Shown here: one piece after another, positions 15,164-24,742 of the stretch
How positions within the stretch are numbered: position 1 is the first letter of the stretch
Layout of the letters: each line of letters opens with the position of its first letter
Source: Pirellulales bacterium
GTDB taxonomy: Bacteria > Planctomycetota > Planctomycetia > Pirellulales > JAICIG01
NCBI GenBank assembly: GCA_035533075.1
Contig: DATLUO010000149.1
Coordinates: forward strand, 1-62,903
DNA: 62,903 nt
Direction of reading: 5' to 3'
The notes under the pieces: generated by a model
Database searches by the model: none
The model's input: the letters and a program-made list of their open reading frames with translations, nothing else
Told to the model about the DNA's origin: nothing
Made by a program: the position numbers and the translations under genes

Positions 15164-16105
15164 ATGCAGCCCATGATTGAACTGCGCGGCCTGCACCGCT
15201 ATTTCGGCCGCACGCGGGCGGTCTTCGACGTGAGTTTTTCCGTCGAGCGCGGTCAGGTGTTCGGCTATATCGGACCGAACGGAGCGGGCAAGACCACCAG
15301 CATGCGCATTCTGGCGACGCTCGATCAGCCCACTTGCGGCGACGCCCTGGTCGACGGCTTTTCGGTGGTCAACGATCCCGACCGCGTGCGGCGGCGACTG
15401 GGCTTCATGCCCGATTATTTCGGCACCTATTCCAACGTGAATGTTCGCGAGTATCTCGATTTCTACGCTCGCGCCTATGGCCTGCGGGGAAGCGAACGCA
15501 CGCGGGCGTTGAGCTATGTGATGAGCTTCACCAAGCTCGACCTGCTGGCCGACAAGCCGATCGACGGCCTGTCGAAAGGGATGAAGCAGCGGCTGTGTCT
15601 CGGTCGCGCCTTGATTCACGATCCGGCGGTGCTGGTGCTCGACGAACCGGCCGCGGGGCTCGATCCGCGTGCCCGGATTCAGTTGCGGGAGATGATCCGG
15701 GCACTGGCCGCGCACGGCAAGACGGTGCTGGTCAGCTCGCACATTCTCACCGAGCTGGCCGAGATGTGCGATCTGGTCGGCATCATCGAGCGCGGCCGCT
15801 TGCTGGCCGTGGGCTCGGTAACCGAGATCCAACGGGGACAGCAGACGCGTCATTTCACGCGGATTCAGGTGCGCCTGCTCGATGACGCCGCCGGCCTGGC
15901 AACCTGGCTGGCCGAGCGCGAAGGCATCGACCAGATTCGAACCGAGGGCCACGCCGCCCTGTTCGCGCACGAGGCCGACGCCGAGGTCGAAGCGGCACTC
16001 CTGCGCGGCATGATCGAGGCCGGTTTTCGCGTCGTCGCCTTCGGCAGCCAGACCAAGACGCTGGAAGAAGTTTTCATGCAAGTCACCGAAGGACACGTGC
16101 AATGA
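15164..16105 (+). CDS. ABC transporter ATP-binding protein
   Basis: A 313-residue ATPase of the ABC-2/CcmA type. Walker A is GPNGAGKT (37-44), the signature is LSKGMKQR and Walker B is VLVLDEPAAGLDP, followed by the switch histidine in VLVSSHILTEL. The C-terminal 80 residues after the core form the extension seen in exporters of this kind. The signature carries K where the LSGGQ form has G, which is common in this subgroup. The next gene, encoding the permease, overlaps by 4 bp. Confidence 0.95.
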   Translation: MQPMIELRGLHRYFGRTRAVFDVSFSVERGQVFGYIGPNGAGKTTSMRILATLDQPTCGDALVDGFSVVNDPDRVRRRLGFMPDYFGTYSNVNVREYLDFYARAYGLRGSERTRALSYVMSFTKLDLLADKPIDGLSKGMKQRLCLGRALIHDPAVLVLDEPAAGLDPRARIQLREMIRALAAHGKTVLVSSHILTELAEMCDLVGIIERGRLLAVGSVTEIQRGQQTRHFTRIQVRLLDDAAGLATWLAEREGIDQIRTEGHAALFAHEADAEVEAALLRGMIEAGFRVVAFGSQTKTLEEVFMQVTEGHVQ

Positions 16106-17757
16106 TGTCTTTGACCCAGCTCAACGTCGACGCTTCCGCGGTCCCGGCCGACACCGGTTGGCAGCGGCTGGAACGCGCCCTGGTTTGGGTGGGCGACCGC
16201 TTGAACCCGATTCTGGTCAAAGAAACGCGGCAAGCGCTCAAGAGCCGGCAATTCGTGATCACCTTCGCGTTGGTGCTGGTCTTGGCCTGGATCTGGTCGA
16301 TCCTCGGCGTCTCGCTGATCGGGCCGAGCATCTTCTACGCTGCCCGTGGCTTCGACATGTTTCTTGGCTACTACGCGATCCTGGCCGTTCCCATGTTGGT
16401 GGTGGTGCCGTTCGGGGCGTTTCGCTCGCTGGCCTCGGAGCGCGAAGACGGCACGTTCGAGATGCTTTCGATCACCACCTTGCGGCCGCGGCAGATCGTC
16501 GGCGGCAAGCTGGGCAGCGCGGTCTTGCAGATGCTGGTCTATCTGTCGGCCGTCGCCCCCTGCCTGGCCTTCACCTACATGCTGCGAGGCATCGACGCGC
16601 CCACCATCGTCTACGTGATCTGCTGCTTCTTTTTGGCATCGCTGGGGGCATCGGTGATCGGACTGGTGGTCGCCACGCTGACGCAGGACAAGCACTGGCA
16701 GATCGTGCTGTCGGTGCTGTACTTGTTCGGTCTGGCGTTCTTGCTGTTCAACGCGTTGACGATCGCGTTCGCCTTGATGATGCAGTCCGGGACGCCGGCT
16801 TTTCAAGACCGCGAGTTCTGGATCGTCAACGCCATCATGTTGACGGCCTACGTCAGTTACTTCGCGCTGTTCTATTGCGCCGCCAGCGCCCAGCTTACCT
16901 TTGCCAGCGATAATCGCTCCACCGCGCTGCGGATGGTGATGGTCGTGCAGCAGGCGCTGCTGATCGGCTGGTTCGGTTGGGGTTTCTTGCAAGAGCAAGC
17001 CCGTCCGGATATCGGCATCGTGTACTTTGTTTTTGTCGGCATTCATTGGGCGGCCATGGGCGCGCTCATCAACGGCGAGTTGGGCGAGATGTCGCTGCGC
17101 GTCAAGCGCCAGCTTCCGCAGAGCCTTTTGGGCCGCGCGTTCTTCACCTGGTTCAATCCCGGCCCGGCGACCGGCTTTATGTTCATCGTCGCCAACCTGC
17201 TGGCGGCCACCGCCGTGGGCGGGGCCTTCTTGGCGGGCGATTACGTGTTCCGCGGCGGCGGGGCGGGCGTGCGCGGAATCTCGGTGCCGCGCAGCGTCGT
17301 GATGGCCTTCGGCCTGCTCGAACTCTCCTATATCGTGTTTTACTTGGGTCTGGCGCGGCTGGTGATCGGCCTGCTGCGGCGCGTGACGCCGGTGACGCTG
17401 ACCTTGGCAGTGTTGTTGCAAGTGCTGTTGGTGATGGCCGGCAGCGGCATTCCGGTTTCGATCCACTTGATGACGCCCAGCATCCGCAGCGGTTATTCGC
17501 TGATCGAAATCAGCAACCCGTTTTTTTCGCTGAACGAGGTGATCCAAGCCGGGGATTTCGACGCGGACGTCGTGGTGCTTCTGATCGTTGTTCCGATAGC
17601 GGCGGCGCTGGTTTTCTTGGCGAACGTGCCGGCCATCGTGGCCGCGGTACACCAGGTGCGGATCGCCAAGCCGAAGCGCGTGGCCGAAGAAGACGCCGAG
17701 CTGGAAGCGCTGCGCGCGCCGCCGCCGGGTCCCAGTAATCCCTTTGAGGATGACTAG
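16102..17757 (+). CDS. ABC-2 type transporter permease
   Basis: A 551-residue membrane protein with about 12 hydrophobic segments. The N-terminal soluble helix (LERALVWVGDRLNPILVKETRQALKS, interrupted here for reading) and the following NPILVKE motif are typical of planctomycete ABC-2 permeases. Next comes the SEREDGTFEMLSITTLRPRQ loop, the family's conserved EREDGT box. It overlaps the ATPase gene and should assemble with it; the cargo is unknown. The C-terminus is charged (EDAELEALRAPPPGPSNPFEDD) and cytoplasmic. Confidence 0.9.
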   Translation: MMSLTQLNVDASAVPADTGWQRLERALVWVGDRLNPILVKETRQALKSRQFVITFALVLVLAWIWSILGVSLIGPSIFYAARGFDMFLGYYAILAVPMLVVVPFGAFRSLASEREDGTFEMLSITTLRPRQIVGGKLGSAVLQMLVYLSAVAPCLAFTYMLRGIDAPTIVYVICCFFLASLGASVIGLVVATLTQDKHWQIVLSVLYLFGLAFLLFNALTIAFALMMQSGTPAFQDREFWIVNAIMLTAYVSYFALFYCAASAQLTFASDNRSTALRMVMVVQQALLIGWFGWGFLQEQARPDIGIVYFVFVGIHWAAMGALINGELGEMSLRVKRQLPQSLLGRAFFTWFNPGPATGFMFIVANLLAATAVGGAFLAGDYVFRGGGAGVRGISVPRSVVMAFGLLELSYIVFYLGLARLVIGLLRRVTPVTLTLAVLLQVLLVMAGSGIPVSIHLMTPSIRSGYSLIEISNPFFSLNEVIQAGDFDADVVVLLIVVPIAAALVFLANVPAIVAAVHQVRIAKPKRVAEEDAELEALRAPPPGPSNPFEDD

Positions 17758-17768
17758 GCCCATGTGCA

Positions 17769-17834
17769 ATTTTGGATTTTGGATTTTGGATTTTCGATTG
17801 CCAATCCAAAATCCAAAATCCAAAATCCAAAATC
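17769..17834. repeat. (TTTTGGA)n inverted tandem repeat
   Basis: Three to four copies of GATTTTG at the left are mirrored by four copies of CAAAATC at the right. This gives a perfect stem of about 24 bp around a short loop (CGATTGCC). It follows the permease stop by about 10 bases and could act as a 3' end hairpin, though no clean T-run follows. A related A-rich stretch occurs at 25388-25424. Confidence 0.9.
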
Positions 17835-17838
17835 ACGT

Positions 17839-17869
17839 CGCGCTCGCAAGCTCGCTGGCCCCACCTTAC
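17839..17869. repeat. Palindromic REP element, copy E (truncated right arm)
   Basis: Only the right arm remains (CGCGCTCGCAAGCTCGCTGG to CCCCACCTTAC), directly after the TTTTGGA hairpin. A CCTGAACCCTGAATCC stretch of the GGTTCAG type follows before the next gene. Confidence 0.85.
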
Positions 17870-17901
17870 GAACCCCGACTCCTGAACCCTGAATCCTCCC
17901 C

Positions 17902-19542
17902 ATGCCCCACTACGGCCACATCCTCGCTGAGCTGCGAACGCAGTTCCCGCAGCCGGTCTCCGATCCGGTTCACGACGCCTACGTCGCGTTCTCGGTGCTG
18001 CGAGCGCTGGATCAGGTCGATCGCCTGAAGGGCCAGACGCCGGTCCTCGGCTTGCCGGTCGAGCCCGACTTCGCGTCCGCACGGGCCGCCCGGTTCGAGC
18101 CACAACGCCGGCCGCTGGAGGAGGTCATCCCGGAGTTGGTCAAGCACCTGGAAGGCATGCATATTTGGGGCCACCCGCTGAGCCAGATCAACGTCGTGCC
18201 GCCGCCTTCGATTGCCGGCATCCTGGGCGTGCTGCTGGCGGCCATGTTCAATCCGAATCTGTGCAGCGAGGAGAGCGCGCGCGGCGTGTCGGCGGCCGAA
18301 GAGCGCGTGATTGCCATGACCGCCGACCTGCTGGGTTACGAGGTTGGCTCGGCGGGCGGAGTCTTCACCTTCGGCGGCACCGGCTGCCTGTTATATGGAG
18401 TGAAGGTCGGCCTGGAAAAGGCGTTGCCCGGCTCGTCGCACGCCGGCATCACCGCGCCGGCCGTCGTGCTGGCTTCCGATGAAAGCCACTACTCGGCGGT
18501 GAACGTGGCCGGTTGGCTGGGCATCGGGCAGCAGCACGTCGTTCGCGTGCCCACGGCCGCCGACAACGCGATTTTGGTCGATGCACTGGCCGACGCCGCC
18601 CGGCAGGTGCTGCGCGACGGCCGACGGATCGCCGCGATCGTCGCCACCCTGGGCACGACCGATGCGTTCGGCATCGACGATCTGGACGCGATCGGCAGGT
18701 TGCGCGACGAGCTGGTGCGTGAATTCTCGCTCGACTATTCGCCGCACATCCATGCCGACGCGGTGATCGGCTGGGCCTGGTCGGTGTTCGCCGACTACGA
18801 TTTCGCCGGCAACCCCCTCGGCTTCGATTCCGCCACGCTGGCTGCTTTGTCGAAGGCCGCCGGCGCCGTGCGCCGTTTGCCGCTTGCCGATTCGATCGGC
18901 ATCGACTTTCACAAGACGGGCTATGTGCCTTATGTGTCGTCGCTGGCCCTGTTTCGCCGGCGCAGCGACCTCGACCTGATTCGGCGGCCGCGGTCGACCA
19001 TGCCGTATCTGTTTCAGTCGGGCGAACACCATCCGGGCACATTCACGCTGGAAACCACCCGTAGCGGCACGGGGCCGATGTCGGCGCTGGCCAACCTGCT
19101 TTTGCTGGGCAAGGAGGGCCTGCGAGTGTTGCTGGGCCACGCGGTGGAAATGGCCCAAGTGCTGCGGCGAGCGATCGACGGCCAGCCGGAACTGGCGGTG
19201 CTCAACGGTGAAAACGTCGGGCCGGTGACCTTGTTTCGCGTTTATCCGCCCGATGTGGACAAGCGCGTGGTCGAGCGCGAGTTCCACGATCCGAGTTTTC
19301 AGGCTGCGGTGGAGGGCATCAACGATTTCAACCGGCGGGTGTTTCGCCGGGTGTGGGCCGAGGCGACGGCGGGCCGGGGCATCGCAATTTCGATGACCGA
19401 TTGCTATCGGCATTCGGATCACGGAGTTCCCGTAGCGGCCTTGAAATCGTACGTTCTCTCGCCGTTCACCGACGCACCGCAGATGCACGACCTGGTCCGC
19501 TATGTGTTGGCGGCCCGCGAGTTCGTGCTGAAGAGCGGGTAG
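17902..19542 (+). CDS. Pyridoxal-phosphate-dependent group II amino acid decarboxylase
   Basis: A 546-residue cytoplasmic enzyme of the glutamate/tyrosine/aromatic amino acid decarboxylase fold. The PLP lysine is K338 in IDFHKTGYVPY. An upstream glycine-rich segment (GGVFTFGGTGCLLYG) and the histidine-alanine pair HIHADAVIGWAW match cofactor-stacking positions. GTTDAFGIDDL is the usual GTT-x-x-G strand. The C-terminal small domain reads VTLFRVYPP and SYVLSPFTDAP. Substrate is not determinable; glutamate, aspartate or cysteine-derived amino acids are all possible. Confidence 0.88.
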   Translation: MPHYGHILAELRTQFPQPVSDPVHDAYVAFSVLRALDQVDRLKGQTPVLGLPVEPDFASARAARFEPQRRPLEEVIPELVKHLEGMHIWGHPLSQINVVPPPSIAGILGVLLAAMFNPNLCSEESARGVSAAEERVIAMTADLLGYEVGSAGGVFTFGGTGCLLYGVKVGLEKALPGSSHAGITAPAVVLASDESHYSAVNVAGWLGIGQQHVVRVPTAADNAILVDALADAARQVLRDGRRIAAIVATLGTTDAFGIDDLDAIGRLRDELVREFSLDYSPHIHADAVIGWAWSVFADYDFAGNPLGFDSATLAALSKAAGAVRRLPLADSIGIDFHKTGYVPYVSSLALFRRRSDLDLIRRPRSTMPYLFQSGEHHPGTFTLETTRSGTGPMSALANLLLLGKEGLRVLLGHAVEMAQVLRRAIDGQPELAVLNGENVGPVTLFRVYPPDVDKRVVEREFHDPSFQAAVEGINDFNRRVFRRVWAEATAGRGIAISMTDCYRHSDHGVPVAALKSYVLSPFTDAPQMHDLVRYVLAAREFVLKSG

Positions 19543-19581
19543 GGTTCAGGGTTCAGGGTTCAGGAGGGCGTCGGCCAAGTC

Positions 19582-19677
19582 GTAAGGTGGGGCCAGCGAG
19601 CTTGCGAGCGCCGGCCCACCGCTGGCGACGTCGATTACGGTGGGCGGGCGCTCGCAAGCTCGCTGGCCCCACCTTAC
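19582..19677. repeat. Palindromic REP element, copy F
   Basis: Both inner arms are present: 19582-19620 begins GTAAGGTGGGGCCAGCGAGC, and 19639-19677 is its inverted partner. Two to three copies of GGTTCAG (19541-19563) separate it from the stop of the decarboxylase gene. The outer flanks seen in copies A and D are missing. Confidence 0.92.
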
Positions 19678-19817
19678 GTTCGTTGCCAAACCCAGAACAA
19701 AAACCATCGCCAACGCCAATTTGCCATTCCCCTCCCCTTTCCACTCGCAAGCGGCGTTCTTACACTACGGACTCTCGTTGCACGCCAATCAGTCACGCCC
19801 CACGGAGTCGTTTTCAA

Positions 19818-20852
19818 ATGGCCAAAAAGCCTGGCACGTATCGCTTCAGTTTCGGCCCCTGGAACATTTCGATGGGGTCCGATCCGTTCGGCCCGGCGGT
19901 CCGCAAGGACGTCGCCTTTGCCAAGAAGATCCGAGAGTACAAGAAGATGGGCTTCGACTACGTGCAGTTGCACGACGACGACGTGGTGCCCGCCGACTGG
20001 GACGCCACGCAAACGACCCGCGGCGTGGCCAAGGTCAAGCAGTTGCTCGGCGGCGAGGGACTGAAAGGCGAGTTCATCGCGCCGCGGCTGTGGGAAGACC
20101 CGCGGACCATCGACGGCGGCTACACGTCGAACAGCGCGGCGGCCCGGCGCTATGCCCGCGATCGCACGCGGCGGGCCATCGACATCGCCAACATGCTCGA
20201 CATCGACCTGATGGTGCTCTGGCCGGCCCGCGAAGGAACATACATCCGCGAATCGAAAGACGCCACGGCGGCCGTGGGGCTGCTCGTCGACGCGGTGAAC
20301 GACATGCTCGACTACGACCCGAAAATTCGCATCGTGGGCGAAATGAAGCCCAACGAGCCGATGGACCAGGCCTATTGCCCGACCGTGGGTCATTTCATGG
20401 GCCTGTGCTATCGCGCCAGCGACCCCAGCCGCGTGGGCGTGTTGATCGAAAGCGCCCATAGCATTCTGGCGGGCCTCGACCCCTCCGACGACATGGCCTA
20501 CGCGCTTTGGCACGGAAAGCTGTGGGGCGTTCATCTCAACGACCAGAACGGCCTGAAGTACGACCAGGACAAGACGTTCGGTTCCGTCGATTTGCGGCGG
20601 GCTTTCAATCAGGTCTGGGTGCTCGACCGGGCGGGCTATTACGACATCGGCGTGGTCGGCCTCGACATCAAAGCCATGCGCACCACGAAGCAGGCCGACG
20701 AGACCCGGCACCTGGCCAACAGTCTGCGGATGTTCCAGCATCTCTTGAAGCTCGCGCGGACGGTGGACGCGAACAAGGTCGAGGCGTTTCGGCGCGAGCG
20801 GGACTATGAGGGGCTGGACCTGCACATTCTGGAGCACCTGCTTGGCGTATGA
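19818..20852 (+). CDS. Xylose isomerase-like TIM-barrel protein
   Basis: A 344-residue protein beginning MAKKPGTYRFSFGPWNISMG. Barrel strands carry likely metal ligands: FDYVQLHDDDVVP, RIVGEMKPNEP, VLIESAHSILAG and LWGVHLNDQNGLKYDQDKTFG. The spacing resembles xylose and rhamnose isomerase-type sugar isomerases (glutamate, aspartate, histidine and a late aspartate pair). A ketose-aldose isomerisation is the likely reaction, with the substrate unknown. It converges with another TIM-barrel gene with a 10-bp gap. The ATG was chosen because upstream codons are repeat-derived. Confidence 0.82.
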   Translation: MAKKPGTYRFSFGPWNISMGSDPFGPAVRKDVAFAKKIREYKKMGFDYVQLHDDDVVPADWDATQTTRGVAKVKQLLGGEGLKGEFIAPRLWEDPRTIDGGYTSNSAAARRYARDRTRRAIDIANMLDIDLMVLWPAREGTYIRESKDATAAVGLLVDAVNDMLDYDPKIRIVGEMKPNEPMDQAYCPTVGHFMGLCYRASDPSRVGVLIESAHSILAGLDPSDDMAYALWHGKLWGVHLNDQNGLKYDQDKTFGSVDLRRAFNQVWVLDRAGYYDIGVVGLDIKAMRTTKQADETRHLANSLRMFQHLLKLARTVDANKVEAFRRERDYEGLDLHILEHLLGV

Positions 20853-20862
20853 CCGCTGGCGG

Positions 20863-21858
20863 CTATTTTGCAAACGCCGCGTCGAAGGCCGCCGCGCTGG
20901 GACGGAAGTCGAGCCGCTTCACAAATTCGCAGGCTTCCTTGGCGCCCGCCTCGCGGTCCATGCCGCTGTCTTCCCACTCCACCGACAGCGGCCCTTCGTA
21001 ACCGATCGCGTTGAGCGCCCGCACGATCTCTTCGAAGTTGACGCCGCCCCGGCCGGGCGAACGAAAGTCCCAGCCGCGACGCGGATCGCCGAAATTCAAA
21101 TGGCTGCCCAGAATGCCGCTCCGCCCGTTGAGCGTCACCACGGCATCCTTGATGTGGACGTGATAGATGCGGTCGGGAAACGCCCGCAAAAACTCCACCG
21201 GATCGACCCCCTGCCAGTGCAAATGACTGGGATCGAAGTTGAATCCGAATTCTTCCCGCCGTTCCAGGGCATCGAGCGCTCGCTGGGCGCTCACCAGGTC
21301 GAAGGCGATCTCCGTCGGATGCACCTCCAGCGCGAACCGCACGCCGCACTCGCCGAACACGTCGAGCACCGGATTGAACCGCTCGGCCAGCAGTTCGTAA
21401 CCGCGGTCGATCATGTTTTGCGGCACCGGCGGAAACGAATAGAGCAGGTGCCAGATGCTGGAACCGGTGAAGCCGTTGACCACGCCCACGCCCAACTTCT
21501 GGGCCGCACGCGCGGTGTTCTTCAACTCCTCGGCCGCCCGCGCGTTGACGCCGGCGGGCTTGCCGTCGCCCCAGACGTGCTTGGGCAAAATCGCCTTGTG
21601 TCGCTCGTCGATGTTGTCGAGCACGGCCTGCCCGACCAGATGCGCGCTGATGGCGTGAAGCTGCAGGTCGTGCCGCTCCAAAAGGTCGCGCCGCGCGGCA
21701 CAATAGGTCTCGTCGCCCAGCGCCTTGTCGACTTCGAAGTGATCGCCCCAGCAGGCCAGCTCCAGACCCTGATAGCCGAACTCGCGTGCCTGGCGGGCCA
21801 GGTCTTCGAGCTTCAGGTCGGCCCACTGGCCGGTGAATAAGGTAACGGGGCGAGGCAT
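20863..21858 (-). CDS. Sugar phosphate isomerase/epimerase (AP endonuclease family 2 fold)
   Basis: A 331-residue TIM-barrel protein with the family layout: [79 protein letters not shown] and [12 protein letters not shown]. The E, D, H, H and E residues at strand ends match the metal site of the IolE/xylose isomerase-like group. It probably acts on inositol or sugar intermediates together with the facing TIM-barrel gene and the Gfo/Idh/MocA enzyme at 5.2 kb, a common planctomycete combination. The start is preceded by a GGTTCAG array. Confidence 0.88.
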   Translation of the reverse strand: MPRPVTLFTGQWADLKLEDLARQAREFGYQGLELACWGDHFEVDKALGDETYCAARRDLLERHDLQLHAISAHLVGQAVLDNIDERHKAILPKHVWGDGKPAGVNARAAEELKNTARAAQKLGVGVVNGFTGSSIWHLLYSFPPVPQNMIDRGYELLAERFNPVLDVFGECGVRFALEVHPTEIAFDLVSAQRALDALERREEFGFNFDPSHLHWQGVDPVEFLRAFPDRIYHVHIKDAVVTLNGRSGILGSHLNFGDPRRGWDFRSPGRGGVNFEEIVRALNAIGYEGPLSVEWEDSGMDREAGAKEACEFVKRLDFRPSAAAFDAAFAK

Positions 21859-21894
21859 GGTTCAGGGTTCAGGGTTCAGGGTTCAGGGTTCAGG
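21859..21894. repeat. (GGTTCAG)5 tandem repeat
   Basis: Five copies of the heptamer lie immediately before the ATG of the minus-strand isomerase gene. The same unit appears at 19541-19563, in degenerate inverted form at 17876-17897 and at 34305-34352. Confidence 0.95.
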
Positions 21895-21984
21895 GGCGAG
21901 GCACTGGTGCGTATAGGTTACAGGGATCCGAGGACAGGGAACAGGGGCGCGGGGACGAAGGCGTGATATAATCGTGAGGTGGGA

Positions 21985-22080
21985 GGCGATAGGCTCTGGG
22001 CGTTAGGCTTTAGGCGCGCTGTTCCACTTGATGCCCAATGCCCAACGCCTAACGCCCAACGCCCAATGCCCAACGCCTCT
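21985..22080. repeat. Nested inverted repeat of TTAGGC/CCCAACG units
   Basis: GGCGATAGGC and GGCGTTAGGCTTTAGGC on the left face several CCCAACGCC and CCCAATGCC units on the right. The same unit pair forms the loop of REP copy B at 4221-4288. Confidence 0.8.
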
Positions 22081-22106
22081 AACCTACAGTGCTCTGGAGA
22101 TGTCGA

Positions 22107-23156
22107 ATGTTTCCCCGCTGGACCACAATCGTGCTCGCCCTGGCTCTCGCCGGTTGCGGTGTCGTAGCGGCGGCGGAAGGGCGCGTCGAGTTGGAACTGG
22201 TGACGGGGGCCCAGTTTCCGGCCACCGCTCAGCAGCAGTGGTATAACCTGCTGTCGGAACTGGGAGTCGACGGGTTGCGCATCCGCAAAGCCGGCAGCGG
22301 CGACAAGGCCGAAGTGAAAGTGGCCGGCAGCAAGGCATCGCCGGTTTATCGCGTGGTCGGCCTGCTCGTTTCGGGCAACGAATTGGTGTTGCCCGGCGGA
22401 CGCTTTTCGCCGCGCGATCGCGGTCCGCTGGCCGAATGGCTGAAAAAACTCCGCACCGAGGGGCCAACTTCGTCCGGAGGCGGCGCCGGCAACTTGCCGT
22501 TTGGTCTGGCGACCAAAGATTTTGCGGCCATTCATGCCGACCTGACAAAGCGCGTTGCGTTCAGCACCCAAGGAATGCCGCCAGTTGAACTGCTCGACAA
22601 ACTGGCCGCGGGTTTGACCTATAGGTTGTCGCTCGACGCGCCAACGCGCCGCGTGCTTGGCCAGGCCGGGCCGATCGGCGAGGAGCTGGAAGGGCTGTCC
22701 ACCGGGACGGCCATCGCCTACGTGCTGCGCTCGGAGGGTCTGGGCTTGTTGCCCGCCCCGGCCGGAGGCAAGGGACCCAAGTACGCCGTGCTCAAACCGA
22801 GCGCCGGGCAAACGACCTGGCCGGTGGGCTGGCCGCTGCAAGATCGCAAGCCAGGCGATGTCATGCCAAAGCTGTTTGAGACCCTGAACGCCGAGATCGA
22901 AGAGATTCCGCTCACGGACGTGCTGGATACGGTGGTTGGCGAACGGCTCAAAGCCCCGGTGCTTTACGATCATTACGCGCTGGCCCGGCAAGGCATCGAA
23001 CTGCAGAAAGCGATCGCGACGTTTCCTCCCGGCAAAACCTGGTACTACAAGCTCGTCGACAAGCTGCTTCACCGGGCGGGCCTGAAAGGCGAGTGGCGGC
23101 TCGACGACGGCGGAAAGCCGCTGCTCTGGGTCACCACGTTGCTGCCGGTGAAGTGA
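22107..23156 (+). CDS. Putative lipoprotein of unknown function
   Basis: A 349-residue exported protein. The leader MFPRWTTIVLALALAGCG contains a lipobox (LAGC), so lipid attachment is plausible; alternatively signal peptidase I could cut after VVAAA. The mature part has no domain I can name. It includes the repeated theme of short alpha/beta units, for example WYNLLSELGVDGLRIRKAG, LTDVLDTVVGERLKAPVLYD and WYYKLVDKLLHRAGLKGEWR, which recall secretin-type N domains. The start has TGGAGA just upstream. Genes on either side do not suggest a pathway. Confidence 0.7.
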   Translation: MFPRWTTIVLALALAGCGVVAAAEGRVELELVTGAQFPATAQQQWYNLLSELGVDGLRIRKAGSGDKAEVKVAGSKASPVYRVVGLLVSGNELVLPGGRFSPRDRGPLAEWLKKLRTEGPTSSGGGAGNLPFGLATKDFAAIHADLTKRVAFSTQGMPPVELLDKLAAGLTYRLSLDAPTRRVLGQAGPIGEELEGLSTGTAIAYVLRSEGLGLLPAPAGGKGPKYAVLKPSAGQTTWPVGWPLQDRKPGDVMPKLFETLNAEIEEIPLTDVLDTVVGERLKAPVLYDHYALARQGIELQKAIATFPPGKTWYYKLVDKLLHRAGLKGEWRLDDGGKPLLWVTTLLPVK

Positions 23157-23238
23157 AGACAGAAGTGGTTAGTGATTAGGGCCGGTTGCGGTATCGCGAA
23201 AAGACCGGACAATGCTAACCTGGTTGAGAAGCATGCGC

Positions 23239-23390
23239 TCAGCAAGCCGTCGTCTCCAAGGCGAACACCCGGTCGTAGGCCTTTTGCGCGACGCCGCCCA
23301 ATCGCTCGGCCAGTCGCCGATAAACCGCGCGGCGATAGTCCCATTCTTTCGATCGCGGAACCTGCTCCAGCCCGCCCCTTGCCACCCGGC
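23239..23390 (-). pseudogene. Possible C-terminal gene fossil
   Basis: On the minus strand a frame ending at the TGA complement of 23239-23241 reads LEQVPRSKEWDYRRAVY, RRLAERLGGVAQKAYDRVFALETT. The composition looks like real protein and differs from shadow frames. No start or upstream part is visible, and I cannot name the family. The call rests only on amino acid composition and could be wrong. Confidence 0.3.
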
Positions 23391-23440
23391 CGTGCGGCGG
23401 CTAAGACAAGCATGATGTTCACGCGGTTGCGAGCGACGCA

Positions 23441-24742
23441 GTGCCCCGGTATCTGACTCGATTTTACGGCAAGAAGCGCGGCCGACGCCACACCGGCTCG
23501 AACGTGGTCCGCAGCTTTGGTTCGGGCTGCTTCTGCGCGGTTTCGCTCGGCATCGGCCTGGCGGCCCTGTTTTACTTCTTCGCCGCTTTGACCGTTCCCG
23601 AGCTGCGAGTCAACCGCGACTTTGTCGAACATCGGGCGCGTTTGATCGACAAGCGCCTGGAGGAGCAGCCGGCCCGCGACGGTCCGCTCTATGCCCCGCG
23701 CTTCCGCTTGCAATTCACCGTGCAGGGTCGCCGTTTCTCCCCCTGGGCGCCCTATGACGTGACCGACCTGCACACGCGCGACCGGCACCGAAGCGAGCAA
23801 TTGTTGGCCGAGTTTCAGACCGGTCAAGACTACGCTTGTTGGTACGACCCCCAGAATCCCGAGCGCGTCGTGCTGGCGCGGGGCTATTCCTGGTTCGCCT
23901 GGCTGATGCTCGTGGTGCCCGTGCCGTTTATCGCCGTCGGCGCCGGTGGCTTGTCATTCTTGATCTGGTCATGGGGCAAATCGGCCGAGCGGCGGGCGGT
24001 GCTCGCGCAAGAGACCGCGCGGCGGGAACAAATCGAGCTGACCGGGCAGGAACCGCCCTTCCCTTCGGTGCCCAGTCCCGGCGACGTCACCGATAGTCCC
24101 GGCACGACGCTGGCCTTTCGGCTGCCGAGCGGCGAACCGGGCTGGAACCTGGCGGGGTTGCTGCTGTTGAGCATCGTCTGGAACGGCGTGGTGGCGGCGT
24201 TCTTATGGATGGCCGTGGACGGCTACCGCCGCGGCAGCCCCGACTGGCTGCTGGCCCTGCTCGTAGCGCCGCTGGCCGTGGGGGGCGCGGGGCTGGTCGC
24301 GCTGTTCCTCCGGCAATTGTTGGTGGCCGGCAGCGTGGGACCGACGATCGTGGAAATCTCGGAACATCCCTTGTACCCCGGCGGCACCTTCGAGCTGTTC
24401 ATCGACCAATCGGGCAAGCTGACCGTCAAGCGGCTGCGCGTCGTGCTCGTCTGTGAAGAGGAAGCCACGTACCGTCAAGGGACCGACGCACGCACGGCGA
24501 CGCGGAGGGTCTACGAGCACGAGATTTACTGTCGCGAGGCCTCCCCGGAGCCGCACGAGCCGGGATTGCGGCTGCGGACCAGCATGGAGATTCCCGCTTG
24601 CGCTATGCACTCGTTCCGCTCGGAGCATAATAAAGTGTGCTGGAAGCTTGTGGTCAGCGGCGAGGTCGCCCGGCGCGGCGACTTCGAACGCAGCTTCCTG
24701 CTGCACGTTTATCCCTGTCGGTTCGAGAGCCATGCCGCATGA
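23441..24742 (+). CDS. DUF3592-type membrane protein
   Basis: A 433-residue protein starting with GTG. The first membrane helix (FCAVSLGIGLAALFYFFAAL) is followed by the DUF3592 extracytoplasmic domain with QFTVQGRRFSPWAPYDVTD and the conserved YACWYDPQNPERVVL. A second helix (FAWLMLVVPVPFIAVGAGGL) follows. A later pair lies around 230-290, and the C-terminal 130 residues form a beta-rich, arrestin-like domain (LYPGGTFELFIDQSGKLTVKRLRVVLVC). The next gene begins inside its stop codon. Confidence 0.78.
   Translation: MPRYLTRFYGKKRGRRHTGSNVVRSFGSGCFCAVSLGIGLAALFYFFAALTVPELRVNRDFVEHRARLIDKRLEEQPARDGPLYAPRFRLQFTVQGRRFSPWAPYDVTDLHTRDRHRSEQLLAEFQTGQDYACWYDPQNPERVVLARGYSWFAWLMLVVPVPFIAVGAGGLSFLIWSWGKSAERRAVLAQETARREQIELTGQEPPFPSVPSPGDVTDSPGTTLAFRLPSGEPGWNLAGLLLLSIVWNGVVAAFLWMAVDGYRRGSPDWLLALLVAPLAVGGAGLVALFLRQLLVAGSVGPTIVEISEHPLYPGGTFELFIDQSGKLTVKRLRVVLVCEEEATYRQGTDARTATRRVYEHEIYCREASPEPHEPGLRLRTSMEIPACAMHSFRSEHNKVCWKLVVSGEVARRGDFERSFLLHVYPCRFESHAA

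Noticed and set aside
19353-19817. Extended start of the TIM-barrel gene
   Set aside because: The extension runs over the end of the decarboxylase gene and through repeat copy F; the ATG at 19818 matches the family start.
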